A stretch of DNA of 64,000 nt from Brachycybe producta (taxonomy: Eukaryota; Arthropoda; Diplopoda; Playtdesmida; Andrognathidae). Shown here piece after piece: positions 42,308-57,821 of this stretch (position 1 is its first letter; each line of letters opens with the position of its first letter). Both the position numbers and the translations under genes were made by a program. The notes beneath the pieces were generated by a model. That model searched no databases. It was not told the DNA's origin and was given only the letters and a program-made list of their open reading frames with translations. The DNA lies in the NCBI GenBank assembly GCA_036925085.1, contig JAUPFP010000003.1, positions 11,403,008 to 11,467,007 of the forward strand. The letters run 5' to 3'.

Positions 42308-43466
42308 TGTGAATTTTGCTCCCGTCATATATGACGGGTTACCCCACTAGTCTTATATATAAAACAAAGTCGATATTTCTTGGCACATCATAGGCTTTTG
42401 AACGGTGATGGCTGGCGTCATGAAATTTGCAAAGGTTATTTTTTCCGGAATTTCCGAGTTAATGCAACTATTTTCAGCTCGCTACGTCAATCTCTTCCCG
42501 AGTTTTACACGTGGTGCCCGTCTTCATATATAGGCAATGAGGATGGGACCTCGCAAGCTAAATATCGATATTGGCATTGATTGTGATATCGAAGAGGTCA
42601 CTATATACATATGTTATATATAGACAGATTGTTGACGAATTTTGTTTGTATGATGTAAATATTTTAATTGATTTTTATTCAGGACCCATAGGTAGAGTAG
42701 CAACCACTATAAGTATATATGCTAGCTAATATTTCTCTCTCTTATTAAATAAAGTTATGCATTAATTCAAATTTCATTTAATATAATTATATAATTAACA
42801 TGACAGTTATTAAGAACAATCAGTGTGTGTATACATTTTTCTGTATGTGAAACACTTAAAATCCTAAGTCCACATTATGAACACAGTTTACACAAATCAT
42901 AATTAATTAATCTGAGACCAAATCATCTCCTGATGTCTGTTCTGGGAACTTCGAACTTAAAAAATAAGCCAGACGTTTTTTGACCTTTAATAAGTCCAAA
43001 GTTAATTTTATTAAAATAATTAGTTAGTTTACTAACACCCTAAATGCGTTGAATTTAAATAAAACGGATGTTGAAACATTTTTATTCCACTGTGCAATAT
43101 TAAATTGGGATGGGATGAATAATCCCATTTATTTTTCGAAACTGATCGTGTGATATGCTTTTTAATTTTACGACACACTTATAATTTTATAAATAATAAT
43201 ATAGTTATATTAAAAGCCATGAATCAATTTTCTAATATATTATATTAGCATAACCTTGAAAATACAGTAGATGAGCCACTACAGCATTGAACATTCACTT
43301 GGCATAATTAAGTGTGACAATCTACTCTTTTTATCTTTAACCCCTCTCTCTCTCTCTGAATAATTTGAGATAGAAAACAAATTTCATTAGAATTAAAAAA
43401 CAAGCTTTCTGATTGGGCAGCTAGCACTGTCGAAGGTTTTACGCTATTATAAGTTTGAAGAAAACA

Positions 43467-43474
43467 TATAAAAG
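43467..43474 (+). promoter_or_regulatory. TATA box of alcohol dehydrogenase copy A
   Basis: TATAAAAG lies 84 bases before the ATG and is conserved in copy B. A transcription start about 30 bases downstream would leave a 5' UTR of roughly 55 bases. Confidence 0.6.
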
Positions 43475-43557
43475 GAAAAGTGAAAGCAAGTTATTTTTTA
43501 AAAAAAACTTGCTTAAAGCAACCACCACCAGATCAAGAAAAGTTAAAAAAGCACACA

Positions 43558-46715
<3,158 letters not shown>

Positions 46716-46824
46716 TTTAGCAATTTATTTCATTTTCATTTTCTACTGTAAAAAAATAACAATTTTTTTGGGTATTTGAATCGTAAAATTGTATGTATCG
46801 TTTTTAATTTTACTGATTTTGTTC

Positions 46825-46830
46825 AATAAA
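46825..46830 (+). other. polyadenylation signal, alcohol dehydrogenase copy A
   Basis: AATAAA 110 bases after the stop codon, conserved in copy B. Confidence 0.6.
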
Positions 46831-46990
46831 CTTACTTGAATGACGAATGTAGTGTACTTTAGTTTAGTTTTTTTTTTTCAAATAGTTAACATTTAAATGC
46901 AACTTGTTAAAATAATTTGTGGACACATTTTACATAAAATATGCAAAAACCACATTATTCATTAAATGTCAAAACTGATTAGTAATTAAT

Positions 46991-47060
46991 AGGGCTCGGG
47001 TTTGTATGCATTTTCAAGCAAATGTGGCTTAATTGATATTGCATAAAAATCCGAGCCCTA
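46991..47060. repeat. short foldback repeat, copy A
   Basis: AGGGCTCGGGTTTGTATGC pairs with GCATAAAAATCCGAGCCCT. A related single arm (AAAAATCCGAACCCTAA) lies in intron 1 near 43935. Copy B is at 62151-62220. Confidence 0.75.
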
Positions 47061-47240
47061 AGTAAATATTTTATCGGTAGCTCTTCTCCCATTATAAAAC
47101 AGCTAAAAGCTAAGGTATACATTAGTGAAAATTGTTGATCAATTATTTCTTATTATGGGCTGAGGCATTAATTAATTGTTTTTGAATTTGAAATATAATT
47201 TGTATAAAAAATGTAGACAAAAAAGCAGACACAGCATGCT

Positions 47241-47326
47241 TGGGAAAGCTACAGAGGTGGTGCACCACAATGTGCAGAAACTGCAGTTTCTGCACATTAT
47301 GGTGCACCACCTCTGTAGCTTTCCCA
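47241..47326. repeat. 86-bp near-perfect palindrome, complete in copy A only
   Basis: Arms of 43 nt from TGGGAAAGCTACAGAGGTGG to its complement meet at CTGCAG with one mismatch and no loop. In copy B (about 62417-62463) only one arm-like half remains. Confidence 0.9.
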
Positions 47327-47629
47327 AATGTGAGAATTCCGCTGAACAACTATTAAATTTTGATGTTTATTGGGGGTTCATCTTTTACTCACATATACAC
47401 GGCACTGTGGTGATGCCTGATTTCCGTTATTCTTAGACTCACATACCTTTCTCCTGCGTATGGTTACTATACAATGAGGAAGGTTGGAAAGGAAGAATAA
47501 GCCGGATAGCAGTGGATAGCCATTGACTCTCTGTAGAGGACGATGTTCCTCAGAGAGGTGGTCACCACCTGCCCTCTGGAATCGTTTCATCGCGATGGGG
47601 CAATAGTATTTTACCTCTTTGCCCTATGG

Positions 47630-47950
47630 TGTCTGCGATTGTTACAAAGAATTAAAGACACATAAAGACAACGCAGTTTCTTGTTATAGCACTTTATTTA
47701 TCTTTGGTGGAAACATAGAGAACCGAAAGATGAACGGTTGTTTAAATAAGTGTTCATGGGCCCATTGTGCAATACAGATCAGAATCATAGTAGTACCCGT
47801 GAACGAATTTAAAAGACAGAAATGGATGACAAACGAAAGAGAACACAGTGCTTTTATAGGCTTGGGCCTGTGTACATCCATGAGGTTCAAATAGGACCAA
47901 GTGACCATGCTATGGGAAGTATCTCTCTGCTCTAAACAGGTTTGTATGCA
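47630..47950 (-). mobile_element. LTR-like repeat family, copy 3
   Basis: On the minus strand it has CAAGCCTATAAAAGCACTGT (TATA box) near 47865-47845, AATAAAGTGCTATAACAAG near 47698-47680 and GTTGTCTTTATGT, matching the promoter and polyadenylation layout of copies 1 and 2. Duplicated as copy 4. Confidence 0.5.
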
Positions 47951-48027
47951 CGGGGGTCCGCACCAAGGGGCGGAAGGCACAGCCTGGACCCGCTTAGCTC
48001 AAAAACCCAATTTTCTTTCATCCTTTA

Positions 48028-49966
48028 TTACTCTTCCTCTTCAAAGATTTTCTTGCAGAAGTCCTTGAAGTGCTCCAATAGGTCTTTCTTTATGAAGCTC
48101 TCCACACTGCAAGGCCATTCGAGGTTTGTTTGACTGACTGCCACTTGGAGTTTCCGTCTTGCTTTCACGATGTGAGTGGTTCCACATCTCCAGAGCACAA
48201 GATCTATCGTGTCTTCTTCTTGACCACAGTTGCATTTTCTCTCCACGTTTTCCTCTACAAGGTTGACGTCTCTTACTCTTATATGTGTTAAAAGTTTCCG
48301 TGCCCTGTGATGACTTGTATCATTTTCCCGGACAAGGGCTTTTGTTTGACCTCAAGTTTTGGTATCCATCTGTGTGTTTCGCGGCCCTTCAATGATTGGT
48401 GCCAATCTTGCTACCACATTTCTGCCATTGATTTTTCCAGTTGGCGGGTGATCCAATGTTGTGGAGTCTTTCCTTGTAGTGTAGTCCCGTTCTTGGTAGC
48501 CAATTTGGCCGATTTATCTGCTAGCTCGTTCCATTTTTGCCCTGTATGCGCCTTCACCCACTTAAGCACTACAATACCTCCTCTGTTGATTATTTCACAG
48601 ATCTTCTTATGCGCATTGTAGGTGCTATCGTTTTTATATCTCCTTTGGCTTGAAGAGCAGGTTTGGAGTCCGCTATTAGAGCTATATTCGTTCCTCGAAT
48701 GTCCAAGAGCAGAATATGAGTTGCTGCTACGCACATTGCGTATGCTTCCACTTGGTGCACCATTGATTTATTGGGCAGTCGGCCTTTCCATTCTCTGATG
48801 ATTTGTTGGCTTTCTATCAACACCATAGCTGCTCCAACTTTCCCATCTAATTTGGATCCATCAGTATACCCTTGTAGTTGGGAATTGGCTTCGTCTTCAT
48901 TTGCAAGTTCCTCGATTTTAAGTACCATACTTTGACCAGGGTGTTCTCGGTCTCTTATTGGTATGGGAACTTCCAACTTTCCAGAGTATTGGCTTCTCAG
49001 TTTCCGTCCTTTGTAATTTTGCTCGGTTTTCAACCATATCGGCGAGCAGTTTGTGATTACTTGCAGAGCCTTATTGGAGGTTGTCCTATAGGCTTTGCAT
49101 TTGGCTTTCAAGAACGGCCTCTGTATAGCGTCAAGTCTAGTCATGACTCTAGTATCTCTTCCTCTGACCCCAGATTTCCGAACCGTACATCACCATAGGT
49201 TCTATACATCTTGAGATATATGTCTCTCAATATATCTGGCCGCATCCCCCATTTGCTCCCACAGATGTAGAATAGGCACGAGGCGATGCTCATTGATTTT
49301 TCAGATATTCCTTTGGATCGACCCAAAATGGCAATGGCTCTGTCATGTCTAAGTTCTAGATATTTAATCTTTGCCTCAAGCATTATTTGGCTGCCTTCAA
49401 ATGATATTTTGGTGTGTCTTTGGATGTTACTTGCTGGACAGCACATTGCCATCATTTTTAGCATTGAGAATTGTAGTTTCGATTTTTCTGCCCATAGGAT
49501 ACAACTCTCCATTATTGGCCCAACCTTCTCAATTGCCTTTACAGATTTCCAGATACGACCAGTAGGCCTACTACATCGTCGGCAAATGCTTCTACTGAGT
49601 CATCATCCTCCAGTTGTACCTTTATATCTGCAAATAAGGTTTCCATCAGGACCAACCATAAGATTGGCCCCAAACATGATCCTTGTGGGCAGCCTCTTGT
49701 AATTTTCGTTTTCGCTGTCCCCGACATTGCTACTCTTTGTTCGAAGAAAGAGGCAATTATGGTTAATAGGCCTTCGAGGTTATAACGAATTTGATGTGTC
49801 CGTCATGCTTGCCCATATCTCCTCCCATCAGATTATGTTTGTTGATAATTTGAGGGTTTTGCTCCTGGATGCATACAAAGTCTCCCTTCCTGCTTGGTCT
49901 TTCCAGACAGTCCTCAGTGGCAGCTCCTTTCCTCAAGTTGGCCTGCATAATGGTAAGCTTAGCCAT
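48028..49966 (-). pseudogene. non-LTR ORF2 remnant: endonuclease start, reverse transcriptase end, RNase H
   Basis: The frame starts at 49966 with an endonuclease N-terminus (LTIMQANLRKG, then DFVCIQEQ, the active-site Glu block) but breaks off at about 49770. Directly afterwards the sequence is already in the reverse transcriptase: GCPQGSCLGPILW (about 49690) and the AFADD active site (about 49585). More than a kilobase of a normal ORF2 is therefore missing. RNase H follows in shifted frames with YTDGSKLDGK (about 48870) and KAHTGQKWNELAD (about 48540). The end has the CNCGQEEDTIDLVLWRC motif (about 48235). Several frameshifts are present. Confidence 0.8.
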
Positions 49967-50091
49967 GATCTGTCTGTGACCAAGACCTATTCCAGGCTTT
50001 TAGATACACGGGGCATTTTTTATCTCTTGCAGTGTGGCATCTCTCCATTATCCCGTTCTTTTTACAGTTTACACAATCCTCTTTATTGGCC

Positions 50092-51486
50092 TTACAGTCT
50101 TTCAGTTTGTGCACACAACTTGTGCGTACAACTTTCCATTGCCTTCTTGCAGTCGAGTGCTTTATGCCCCAGTTCGTTACATTTGTAAAACTGAGTTACG
50201 TCCACCCACTCTTCAACTTTGTGCCTTGCCCATCCAAAGTTGAGCCTCCAGTTTGAGCTCATGGTTTTATAGACTTTTGTCGAAACTCGAAATATAACGT
50301 TTTTCTTTGCCGTGTTTCTGCATTGCTTCCTCTCCAATCATCATTTTAAGTTCATCGTTATAACCCACTATCTCTTCAATGATAGTGGCGGTGGTCTTCT
50401 CTTTATCGACTCCCGTAATCATCACTTTTGGCAGTCTTGGTTTTGGCCTGTCATAAGTGAAGCTTCTCATGTCTTTGAGTTTTTCTATTAGTATGTTTCT
50501 TTGGATTTCACCGTGGGCTTCCAGCACCAGCATCCCATTTTTGCCTTCTCGAACGTACTTAAGGCTTCCTCCCAGATCGTCAATTGTTATTTGGGATTGC
50601 AGCATGTTATGCATGCGACGTGAAGACATATCCACCTCCTTTTGACTTCACACAAGATTACGTTGTCACTAGGTGGTTTGCTCTGCTGCGCCCTGTTCTT
50701 TGGCTGTGCATACGTTTTATTTTCATTATTTTGTGCCGGTGCTATTCTTTTTTCTTTGTGGCTTGGCTTACACCTTTTTCCCAATCTTGGGAAATCAGCG
50801 TCCAGTTGTACATTTCCGGTTACGTCTTCCACGTCCTTTTTTCAGTTTATTATCTCCTTAAGTTATAATATCTCGTGATCATGATTTCTTTCGTTCATTA
50901 TCGAGAAGATTTTAACAATTTCATCCAAGCTGTCGTACTCCATTTTTTGTTGAGTTTTGTGAACTGAATCTTAATGGTCCCAATTTGTTCGTACATATAT
51001 TTCAACAAGTTGACGTGGTTAAGATCGAACAGATCTTGCTCTTGGCTTTCGATGGTAGCCGTTCTTCCTGTCTCTTTTGGAGGTGTCTTAACTTGTTTTG
51101 TGCGCTTCCTTTTCGCATTCAAGCGGTGGTCTTCTTGGTCTCGATTGGTTACTGCCCAGAAACCTATGCCTCACAGACTCCCTGTGCTGGAGGAATGAGT
51201 CCTACCAGTGTTTAGGGTCATATTCGCCTGGTTAGCTAATTTTTCAAGTAGGTCTTTGTGGGCCCTGTGTTCCAAATTTTTTATGAATGAATCTCTCACA
51301 CGGAGCTTGCGGCCATGACTGACGGCAGTAATCCACAATGTATGTTTCGGCTTCTTTAGTTATTTTCGGGAAGATGTTTTTGTCCCATTCTGCCTTAAAC
51401 AGGCTTTCCAGGCTTGGTGGTATATCCATTATCACCTCGACTTCTTCATTGTTCGTTCCGGGGAAAACTGCCCCTGACCCATTCAC
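50092..51486 (-). pseudogene. non-LTR ORF1 (Gag-like, zinc-knuckle protein) remnant
   Basis: Frames at 51486-51244, 51122-50898, 50832-50587, 50635-50267 and 50337-50092 together look like the nucleic-acid-binding ORF1 protein of R1/I-group elements. They show a PKVMITGVDKEKT segment, then LNFGWARHKVEEWVDVTQFY followed by a CCHC-type knuckle (CNELGHKALDC). The frames overlap through frameshifts, so no full protein is made. Confidence 0.7.
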
Positions 51487-52370
51487 TATGGAAGGGCCCT
51501 TCTCTCACTCAGCAAGCTTTGAGGCAGAGGAAACAAGTACCAAGTTATTTGATTCCATCATTTGTTGCAACATGTTTGTTTTGGGTGTCGTTAGCTTCCA
51601 GGTTGGTATCTGGCTTCCCCTCCAACAGGGTCGCACACCAAGGAGTGCTAACGGGTCATTGACCCTAGTTGACTTAGCCCCTGGCATATACCCTAATAAC
51701 CAGAGGTCAGCTCGGTGACCCTCGTTGCTCTTACTCCCCTACATCTCTTCAAACAAGATAGGCCTGGCCACTATGCCTAGTCAACACCACAGGCCATGCC
51801 AATATTCCTGCAGCATAAAACATCAGTCCTTGGCAAGGATTGGTACCAAGCCTCCTTGCTAGCTGTCTAATGCCAGCAGGCGTCATCATCTTCCAAGATC
51901 TACCAGTCCCACGTGTCTCCTTCCAGAATGGCTAGTTCTGGAGAGTGTTCCTCACGTGGAAGGTAGCCATAGTCATTTCACAGTCATATCATGCGGCCGT
52001 TACCAATTAAGCCTTGAAATTCACAACTGTGATTTTCGAGCAACCTGCCAGTTTCGGCAACACCCTTGAATGTTCTCCAGGTGAAGCCTACGCTGCCACC
52101 TTTGAGGGTTATCAAAGGGGCTTAGGTTGGTTCAGGATTGTCGGATGTTCTGACCTTTGTCCTCACATGGAAAAAAGTCGTTCCAACAAACAAGGTGAAA
52201 GACACCAGGATGGAATAAGGGAGTTGTAGCCATATATTGGAAAAGAAGAAATATGGCTCAGAGAAGAAAGTTATATCATTTAGTAGGGTTTATCTCCGAG
52301 GCCACTCTGGCTTGGTTGGACCTTTTCCAGCACAACCCTCGAAGGACCCAACAAGCCCCCACATCATGAC

Positions 52371-53170
52371 AAGGCAATCCCCTGTTTCCAGGGGTTTACA
52401 TCGGCGACGTTCTCAAGCCATATATCGTAAGTGCCTTCTTCTGTGGCTTCGGCAATTCCTGCCACTGCTAACAGACCACAGCCATCTAAGGCTTTACGAT
52501 GGGGCTCTACGAGAAGCAGCTGTCCAGGGCCAGCATGCTCTACCAAGCTCACGGAAACTACCTTCCGCTCATAAGCTGATAGCCATACGTTCTCCAACAG
52601 TTGCAGCGAACAAACATCCCCGCTCCTAGTAGGAGAACTGGTATTGGTTAGTGTGTGTGACACAATGTCGACCCACCCATCCACCTTTTCAGGATCTGCA
52701 GGCATTCCTTCCGGTATCTCGAAAGGAGGGAGTAGCAGAGGCTTCGCCAGGGATTCGCCAACGACTCCAACAACGAGTTCGGAAGTTGTACAGATGTACC
52801 CTGCAAAGCCTGATCGGCCAGTATGGCATGAAGAGCATCTGGATGTGCGGTCCAGATGTCTTCCCGGAAATATATTTTCCGGCTTACGATGTCCAACATT
52901 AACCCAAACCGAGAGCCAGGTCAACACCTATAATGGCTTCTCTTTCACCCTCAATGACAAGATGGGTTCGTATGGACCTCCCGTGGATTGCCATGTCCAT
53001 GTACATGACTCCTTCTATCACGATTGAGTACCCGCCCATGCCACAGAGTTATGATGGGAGGTTAACCTCCTGCACCGGTAACCCCATTTCCTGTGCCACT
53101 CACATGCTCATGACCGAAACCTCGGCCCCGGTGTCGACGATCGACTCAACCTGTCGATTGTTCATTGACA
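52371..53170 (-). pseudogene. protease and following spacer region of the family-3 remnant
   Basis: The frame around 53165-53103 contains VDTGAEVSVMSM, the catalytic motif of a retroelement aspartic protease, but runs into TGA at 53102-53100. Further on, a 187-codon frame at 52927-52364 has the segment LLVEPHRKALDGCGLLAVAG, which resembles the stretch between protease and reverse transcriptase in some Ty3/gypsy elements. No YxDD box follows. Confidence 0.6.
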
Positions 53171-53801
53171 CCAGTACACGTGGGCCCAACGCAAATAAGC
53201 ACGGGTTTGCAATTCAGGAATGGTCAACCATCGTTGCTCAACATTGCTTTTCCGAGCCTTATCCGTCTTCCCATCCACAAGGGATGGTCGTACCGGATGC
53301 ATGGGGGTCTGGCTTCCAGTCTCCAAACGAGGAGACCCACCAGGCCTGGGCAACAGCATGGGTGCACCAACGCTTGAAGCCCTCGCAATGCCCGTACCGT
53401 CCGAATCTTCTCCCCTGCGAACAGGGAAAAAAGGTGCCACCCAACTCTCCAGTTGGGCCAGTGCAGCTTCCAAGGTGGGGCATGGCTTCGGAAACACCCA
53501 ACGGGTAATTTCCGGGTCCGCAGACCGCGCCAGAGGCACCTCTGCTTCATGGAGGGTACCCACATACTTGGACACTGCCCGAAGGTACGTTCCTTCCTCA
53601 CTTCGCTGGCTTTGCCAGGCACCTGAGTTTTTAAGCTTTATCGGTTGACTGCAGCTTAGTTCTGCAGCGACCAGCACTGGTTTGACGAGGGTGCACCATC
53701 GTCCCTGGCAACAAGTAGATAGAACATCTGTCCATCAATTACGGTGGACAGATACTCCCGGCCATGCAGTACAACGGGTGCAAAACCCGGCATGTACCAC
53801 A

Positions 53802-55090
53802 TCACAGGGCTTTCGCCCAGTTATACTCGAGCAACCTGTCCTTTGGCAACAGCCTTCGGACATTCCTTCTTAAGGTGACCCATCTGGTTACACTGAAAGC
53901 ATGGACCGGGTGGCCTACGAGTAGGACCTCCACCACCAGCCGGTTGGCCGGACCCTGACGGGGTTGCTGTGAACTTATTTCTACCCTGGTTCTGCCACTT
54001 CGTCTTTTTACTCTTCTGCCCTCCGGTCTTGGCAGTAGCTCTGTCCCATTTGGACGGTGCCGCTGCCTTCGCAGACGTAGCAGAGCCCTTGGGCTGGGCC
54101 ACCACACCAGAGACCTTTTCTGCAGCCTTGGTCCCCGGAACGTCAAGGTACGGGTAGGTAACTCTTCTGCCGTTAGCATGTCGGCCTCGACCAACATTGC
54201 CTCAGTGGTAAAGTCCCTTACCATCTCGGCCTTCGACCCCCAGATTGGTCTGAGAATTGCCGGCTGCAGTTTCTTCTTGAACCGGAGGAGTCGGCAAGAC
54301 TCGACCTCACGAGGAGAAACTCGTTCCGCTAGCTCAATAAAGCGATAGTAGAACGCCTGGAGCGATTCCGCAGGCCCCTGCATCATTGCTTCGAAACAGG
54401 CCTGAGCCTGATTCTTTGTTCCAAAGCAATGCACCATGGCCTGCCTCAGCTCCGGCCAGGTCAGGTCGGGCCCGAACTCCAACATACTGGCTTAGTACTC
54501 CTCGGCCGGACCATCCAGCAGGTACATAAAGAAACTGCACCTGGCCTCATCTGTCCAGCGCTGAGCCCGAGCTTTGGCTTCGAACTGGCATTATGTTCTC
54601 TTGTTGATCATACTGAACGAACGAGTGGACAGGGTTGAAAAACCGAAATGCCTGGATCTCCGATGGGACGGCTGGTGCAGGCAGCCACGGCACGGTACTT
54701 GCCCGCCATGGTGCCCTGCTCTGGTTCCCCGAAGTCTCAGCATTAGGCTCAGCATCCGTGGGATACACCAAGTGGACCCACGGTCGCTGAACGGCCATAG
54801 AAACTCCCCGACCAACTCCCACAGGAGCGGTCCAAGTTCCTCCTGGAGGCATCCGTCAGGCCGGAGCTGGCGGCACCTCCCTCCGTGCACCCTCTGGTGC
54901 ACGGGCGATGGTGAAAACTCTGTTTGCCCTTCCCTGGGAATTGCTCCCTGCAATCACAGGCGGTCAATCCCACAGGCAACCTACAGGAGTTGCTCTTCGG
55001 ACATTGACACCAATTATGATGCCATGTCCACTGAACTGGCACCCCACTGGGACCTCTCCACCTCTTCAAGTAAGAGACCACCTCTATGTC
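53802..55090 (-). pseudogene. Gag of the family-3 remnant
   Basis: The frame 54485-53802 begins in a retrotransposon Gag-type domain (WPELRQAMVHCFG, ESLQAFYYRFIELAERV). The shifted frame 54105-53821 ends in a Gly/Pro-rich stretch and one CCHC knuckle (CFQCNQMGHLKKEC). Upstream pieces to about 55090 (FRFFNPVHSFVQYDQQ) are in other frames. At least two frameshifts separate the parts. Confidence 0.65.
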
Positions 55091-55419
55091 CAAGCGGACG
55101 GGAGGCAGTAGAGGTTAGCAGGCTGGCCATAGGCTGTCCGCCTGTCCCAGCTGGGGTCTGAACAACCCGTTCTTCACTGTATAACAGTGCTCCACCGGTG
55201 ACATTGCTCCCACGATGCTGCCACAGTCACAAAGTCTCCAGGTGAAGGTTGGTCCGCAGGGAAACAACACACCCCCTACGGCACCTTCCTCTATGGAACT
55301 ACTGTGTCCGTTTCTGCTAACAGCACCCCCAAATGTTTGGTGTCCTGCCAGTCGAATACTACGGCCGACGATGCGGGAAAGCAACTCCAAACCCTCCATT
55401 AGACTGCTTTCCTGACCGG

Positions 55420-56100
55420 TAGACCCGTAAACAACCACGGTTTCACGGACAAAAGTCCGCGTCCCACGGTTATATTCACGGTTAGTGTCTTTCACCGTCC
55501 TCGAACGGAGATACACGAACAACAGTCCGTAATCCACCGTCCACCAACGGTGAAACTACCTTTTACCGTGTTCGAACGGTGATGTACAGACAAAAGTCCG
55601 TGATCCACCGTCTACTTGCGGTAAAATACCTTGTTACCATGTTATACCGGTCATGCACAGTAAACCACCGTGCTACCAGTATACTTAAGGTAAAACTTGA
55701 CCGTAAACCGGTTTCTACTGTAGTTCCACGGACAACGGTCCGTGCCCTATGGTGTACTACCGGTAAACCTGGCCGTAGATGGGTTTCAACCATATTACCA
55801 CGGACAAACGTCCGTGCCCTACAGTTTACCACCAGTCCAACAGTGAACCTCACGGTCAAACACCCATTATCCCGTGTTCGGACAGTCCTACACGGTCAAC
55901 CACCATGTCCACCGTCCTACTTACGGATAACCTAGGGCTTTCCCCGGTAACCACTGCGGTATCATGGACAAACCGTCCGTTTCCCATGGTCCTTTACCGG
56001 ACTATTACGCCCGTTCGGCCATAGTTCCGTGGACAAATGTCCATGCCCTACCAGCGTACACACAACTCCGGTCTAACTGAATGCACAAGAGGTTGGCAGT
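55420..56100. repeat. array of short dyads in the leader of the family-3 remnant
   Basis: The palindromic motif ACGGACAAANGTCCGT or a variant recurs near 55446, 55523, 55588, 55729, 55800, 55967 and 56032, mostly 64-78 bp or about twice that apart. Each dyad can form a 6-bp stem with a 4-base loop, and CCACGG or ACCGTG strings lie between them. Confidence 0.75.
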
Positions 56101-56125
56101 AGCGCTACCCAATGCCTATGCCAAT

Positions 56126-56878
56126 TGTAACGACCCGACTTGATCGTTACAACACCCCGGCAAGTTTTTCCCAACTTACCGCTGCTCGATCTTCCTTGGG
56201 ATGGGTCGAAGCGCGGGCCAACCCTCCTCTTGTTCGTCCGTGTCCACGGGTGGCGCCGGTCGGAATATCTCCCCGCAAGTCGACGGTCGAATGGCAGACG
56301 AAGACTATGGAGAAACCTCAGTAAATCCCCGATGGATCTTACCGAGGTACCGATGCGAAGAACCGGCCGACAAGCTGAAACATGATGATAAAAGACGGTG
56401 ACGGCAACGGTGTTCCCCACACCAGAAACCCCCACCCTCCCCGCGGTTACTTCCCCAGTTATTATAATAAATAATAGACACGGACACAGTGTGTAAGTTA
56501 AAAAGAATAAATGAATACTTTATTCAAGTATAAAACCAGATAATCACTTACTAATTAATTAAGGCAATATCTGCTGGTTAGTTCAACCAGCAGAACAGCA
56601 ACCAAAAACACGCAAAAAGATGAATGGTGGCCATCTTGGCCACCTGTTGATTTGGAGCACAAAACACAACACATCCATGTAGCATGCAAGGGTTCAACAC
56701 ACTGCCCAGTATATAAAGGCCGCCGCCATTATATACTCCCCCAGGCTGCTCCACCTGGGGGTTGACAGTGACCCTTGCTGGCCTATATGTTGTTTGCCGG
56801 GCAGCTAATTAGCCAGCCTAGCAGACGACAACAGGAACTTTAGTTCTGCTCCAAAAAGAGCAAAACTGGGTCGTCACA
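56126..56878 (-). repeat. 5' LTR of the family-3 remnant
   Basis: Ends TGTAACGACCC and GGGTCGTCACA form an 11-bp imperfect inverted repeat with TG...CA tips, 753 bp apart. A TATA-like TATATAATGGCGG lies near 56740-56728 on the minus strand. Similar, with many differences, to 63407-64000. Confidence 0.8.
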
Positions 56879-56949
56879 AGATTTAACCAATTTTCGGGGT
56901 GCGTCTATATATGTGAAACACACTGTATTATATATATTAAACCCCGTCT

Positions 56950-57095
56950 GTGTGTTGTGTGCATGCATGGGTGGGTGTGTGTGAGTGGGTGAGTGTGTGT
57001 GAGTGTGGGTGGGTGGGGTGTGGAGGTTGGGGGTGGGAGTGTGTGTGTGTGGGTGTGTTTGGGGGTGGGTGAGGGTGGGTGGGTGGTTGTCTGAA
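56950..57095. repeat. TG/TGGG-rich microsatellite at the duplication breakpoint
   Basis: Dense GTGTGTG and GGGTGGG sequence directly before copy B; a plainer (TG)n run stands in the same place before copy A. Confidence 0.9.
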
Positions 57096-57456
57096 CCTAA
57101 TGCTGTACAAACAATTAAGAACAAAAACCTTGAACCACGTCGGAATTTATATAAATTTAAATGAATAAATGAACCGCTTTTTTCTCAAGGTCAACTATAT
57201 GTTGCACACTCCCCATCCAAGAACCCCATGATATTAAATTGTAGAGGGGGAAAGGTTGGAAAGTGTAGAAGGGGGTGAGAGAGAGAGAAACGTGGAGGGA
57301 AAAAAGGTGGAGGGGGAAACTGAAATTGAAATGAAAGGAGTAAAAAAAGGAAAAAACGACGCGCCTGCGCTCACCAGAGAAAATGAAAATCTCATTTTCG
57401 CTTTCAAATATAAAAAAAGGGAGGGGATAATAGTAGCAAAATTAAACTACAGTTTA

Positions 57457-57602
57457 TCACAGGCAATTGTGCCCAGCATTAGAATTTCTTTTCCTCAGCC
57501 CTTTTATGAACGTCGTCAATTTCTAATTGGTTTGTTACTTGGTCTGACGTTATAAAAGGTTGGAGGGAAAGACATTCTAATGCTGGGCACAATTGCCTGT
57601 GA
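57457..57602. repeat. foldback repeat, copy B
   Basis: Same element as 42171-42307. TCACAGGCAATTGTGCCCAG pairs perfectly with CTGGGCACAATTGCCTGTGA. Confidence 0.8.
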
Positions 57603-57821
57603 ATTTTGCTCCCGTCATTTATGATGGGTTACCCCACTAGAAATTATATAATTAACATGACAGTTATTAAGAACAACCATAGTGTGTATACATTTTTCTG
57701 TATGTGAAATTAAGGTGAAAAACTTAAAATCATAAGTCCACATTATGAACACAGTTTACACAAGTGACAAATCATAATTAATCTGACACTAAATCATCTC
57801 CCGATGTCTGTTTTAAATCTT

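Larger units (their letters stand above)
47951..52370 (-). mobile_element. I-group non-LTR retrotransposon, internally deleted and frameshifted
   Basis: Minus-strand order: a possible 5' region (52370 to about 51490), ORF1 (about 51486-50092), ORF2 (49966-48028). It has an APE-type endonuclease start, a reverse transcriptase, an RNase H and a terminal Cys-rich motif, as in the I/LOA/R1 group of LINEs. The middle of ORF2 is missing and both frames are broken, so it cannot move by itself. The 3' end lies against the LTR-like repeat. The exact 5' limit is uncertain; the adjoining Ty3/gypsy remnant begins about 52370. Confidence 0.8.
52371..56878 (-). mobile_element. truncated Ty3/gypsy-type retrotransposon remnant, family 3
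   Basis: Minus-strand order: LTR (56878-56126), repeat-rich leader (about 56100-55420), Gag (about 55090-53800), protease region (about 53670-53000) and the protease to reverse-transcriptase spacer (to about 52371). Reverse transcriptase, integrase and 3' LTR are absent; the sequence changes to non-LTR element at about 52370. Frames are interrupted throughout. A second LTR of the family starts at 63407. Confidence 0.7.

Noticed and set aside
47241-47326. Possible microRNA precursor
   Set aside because: The palindrome has no loop and near-perfect arms, unlike animal pre-microRNAs, and is not conserved in copy B.
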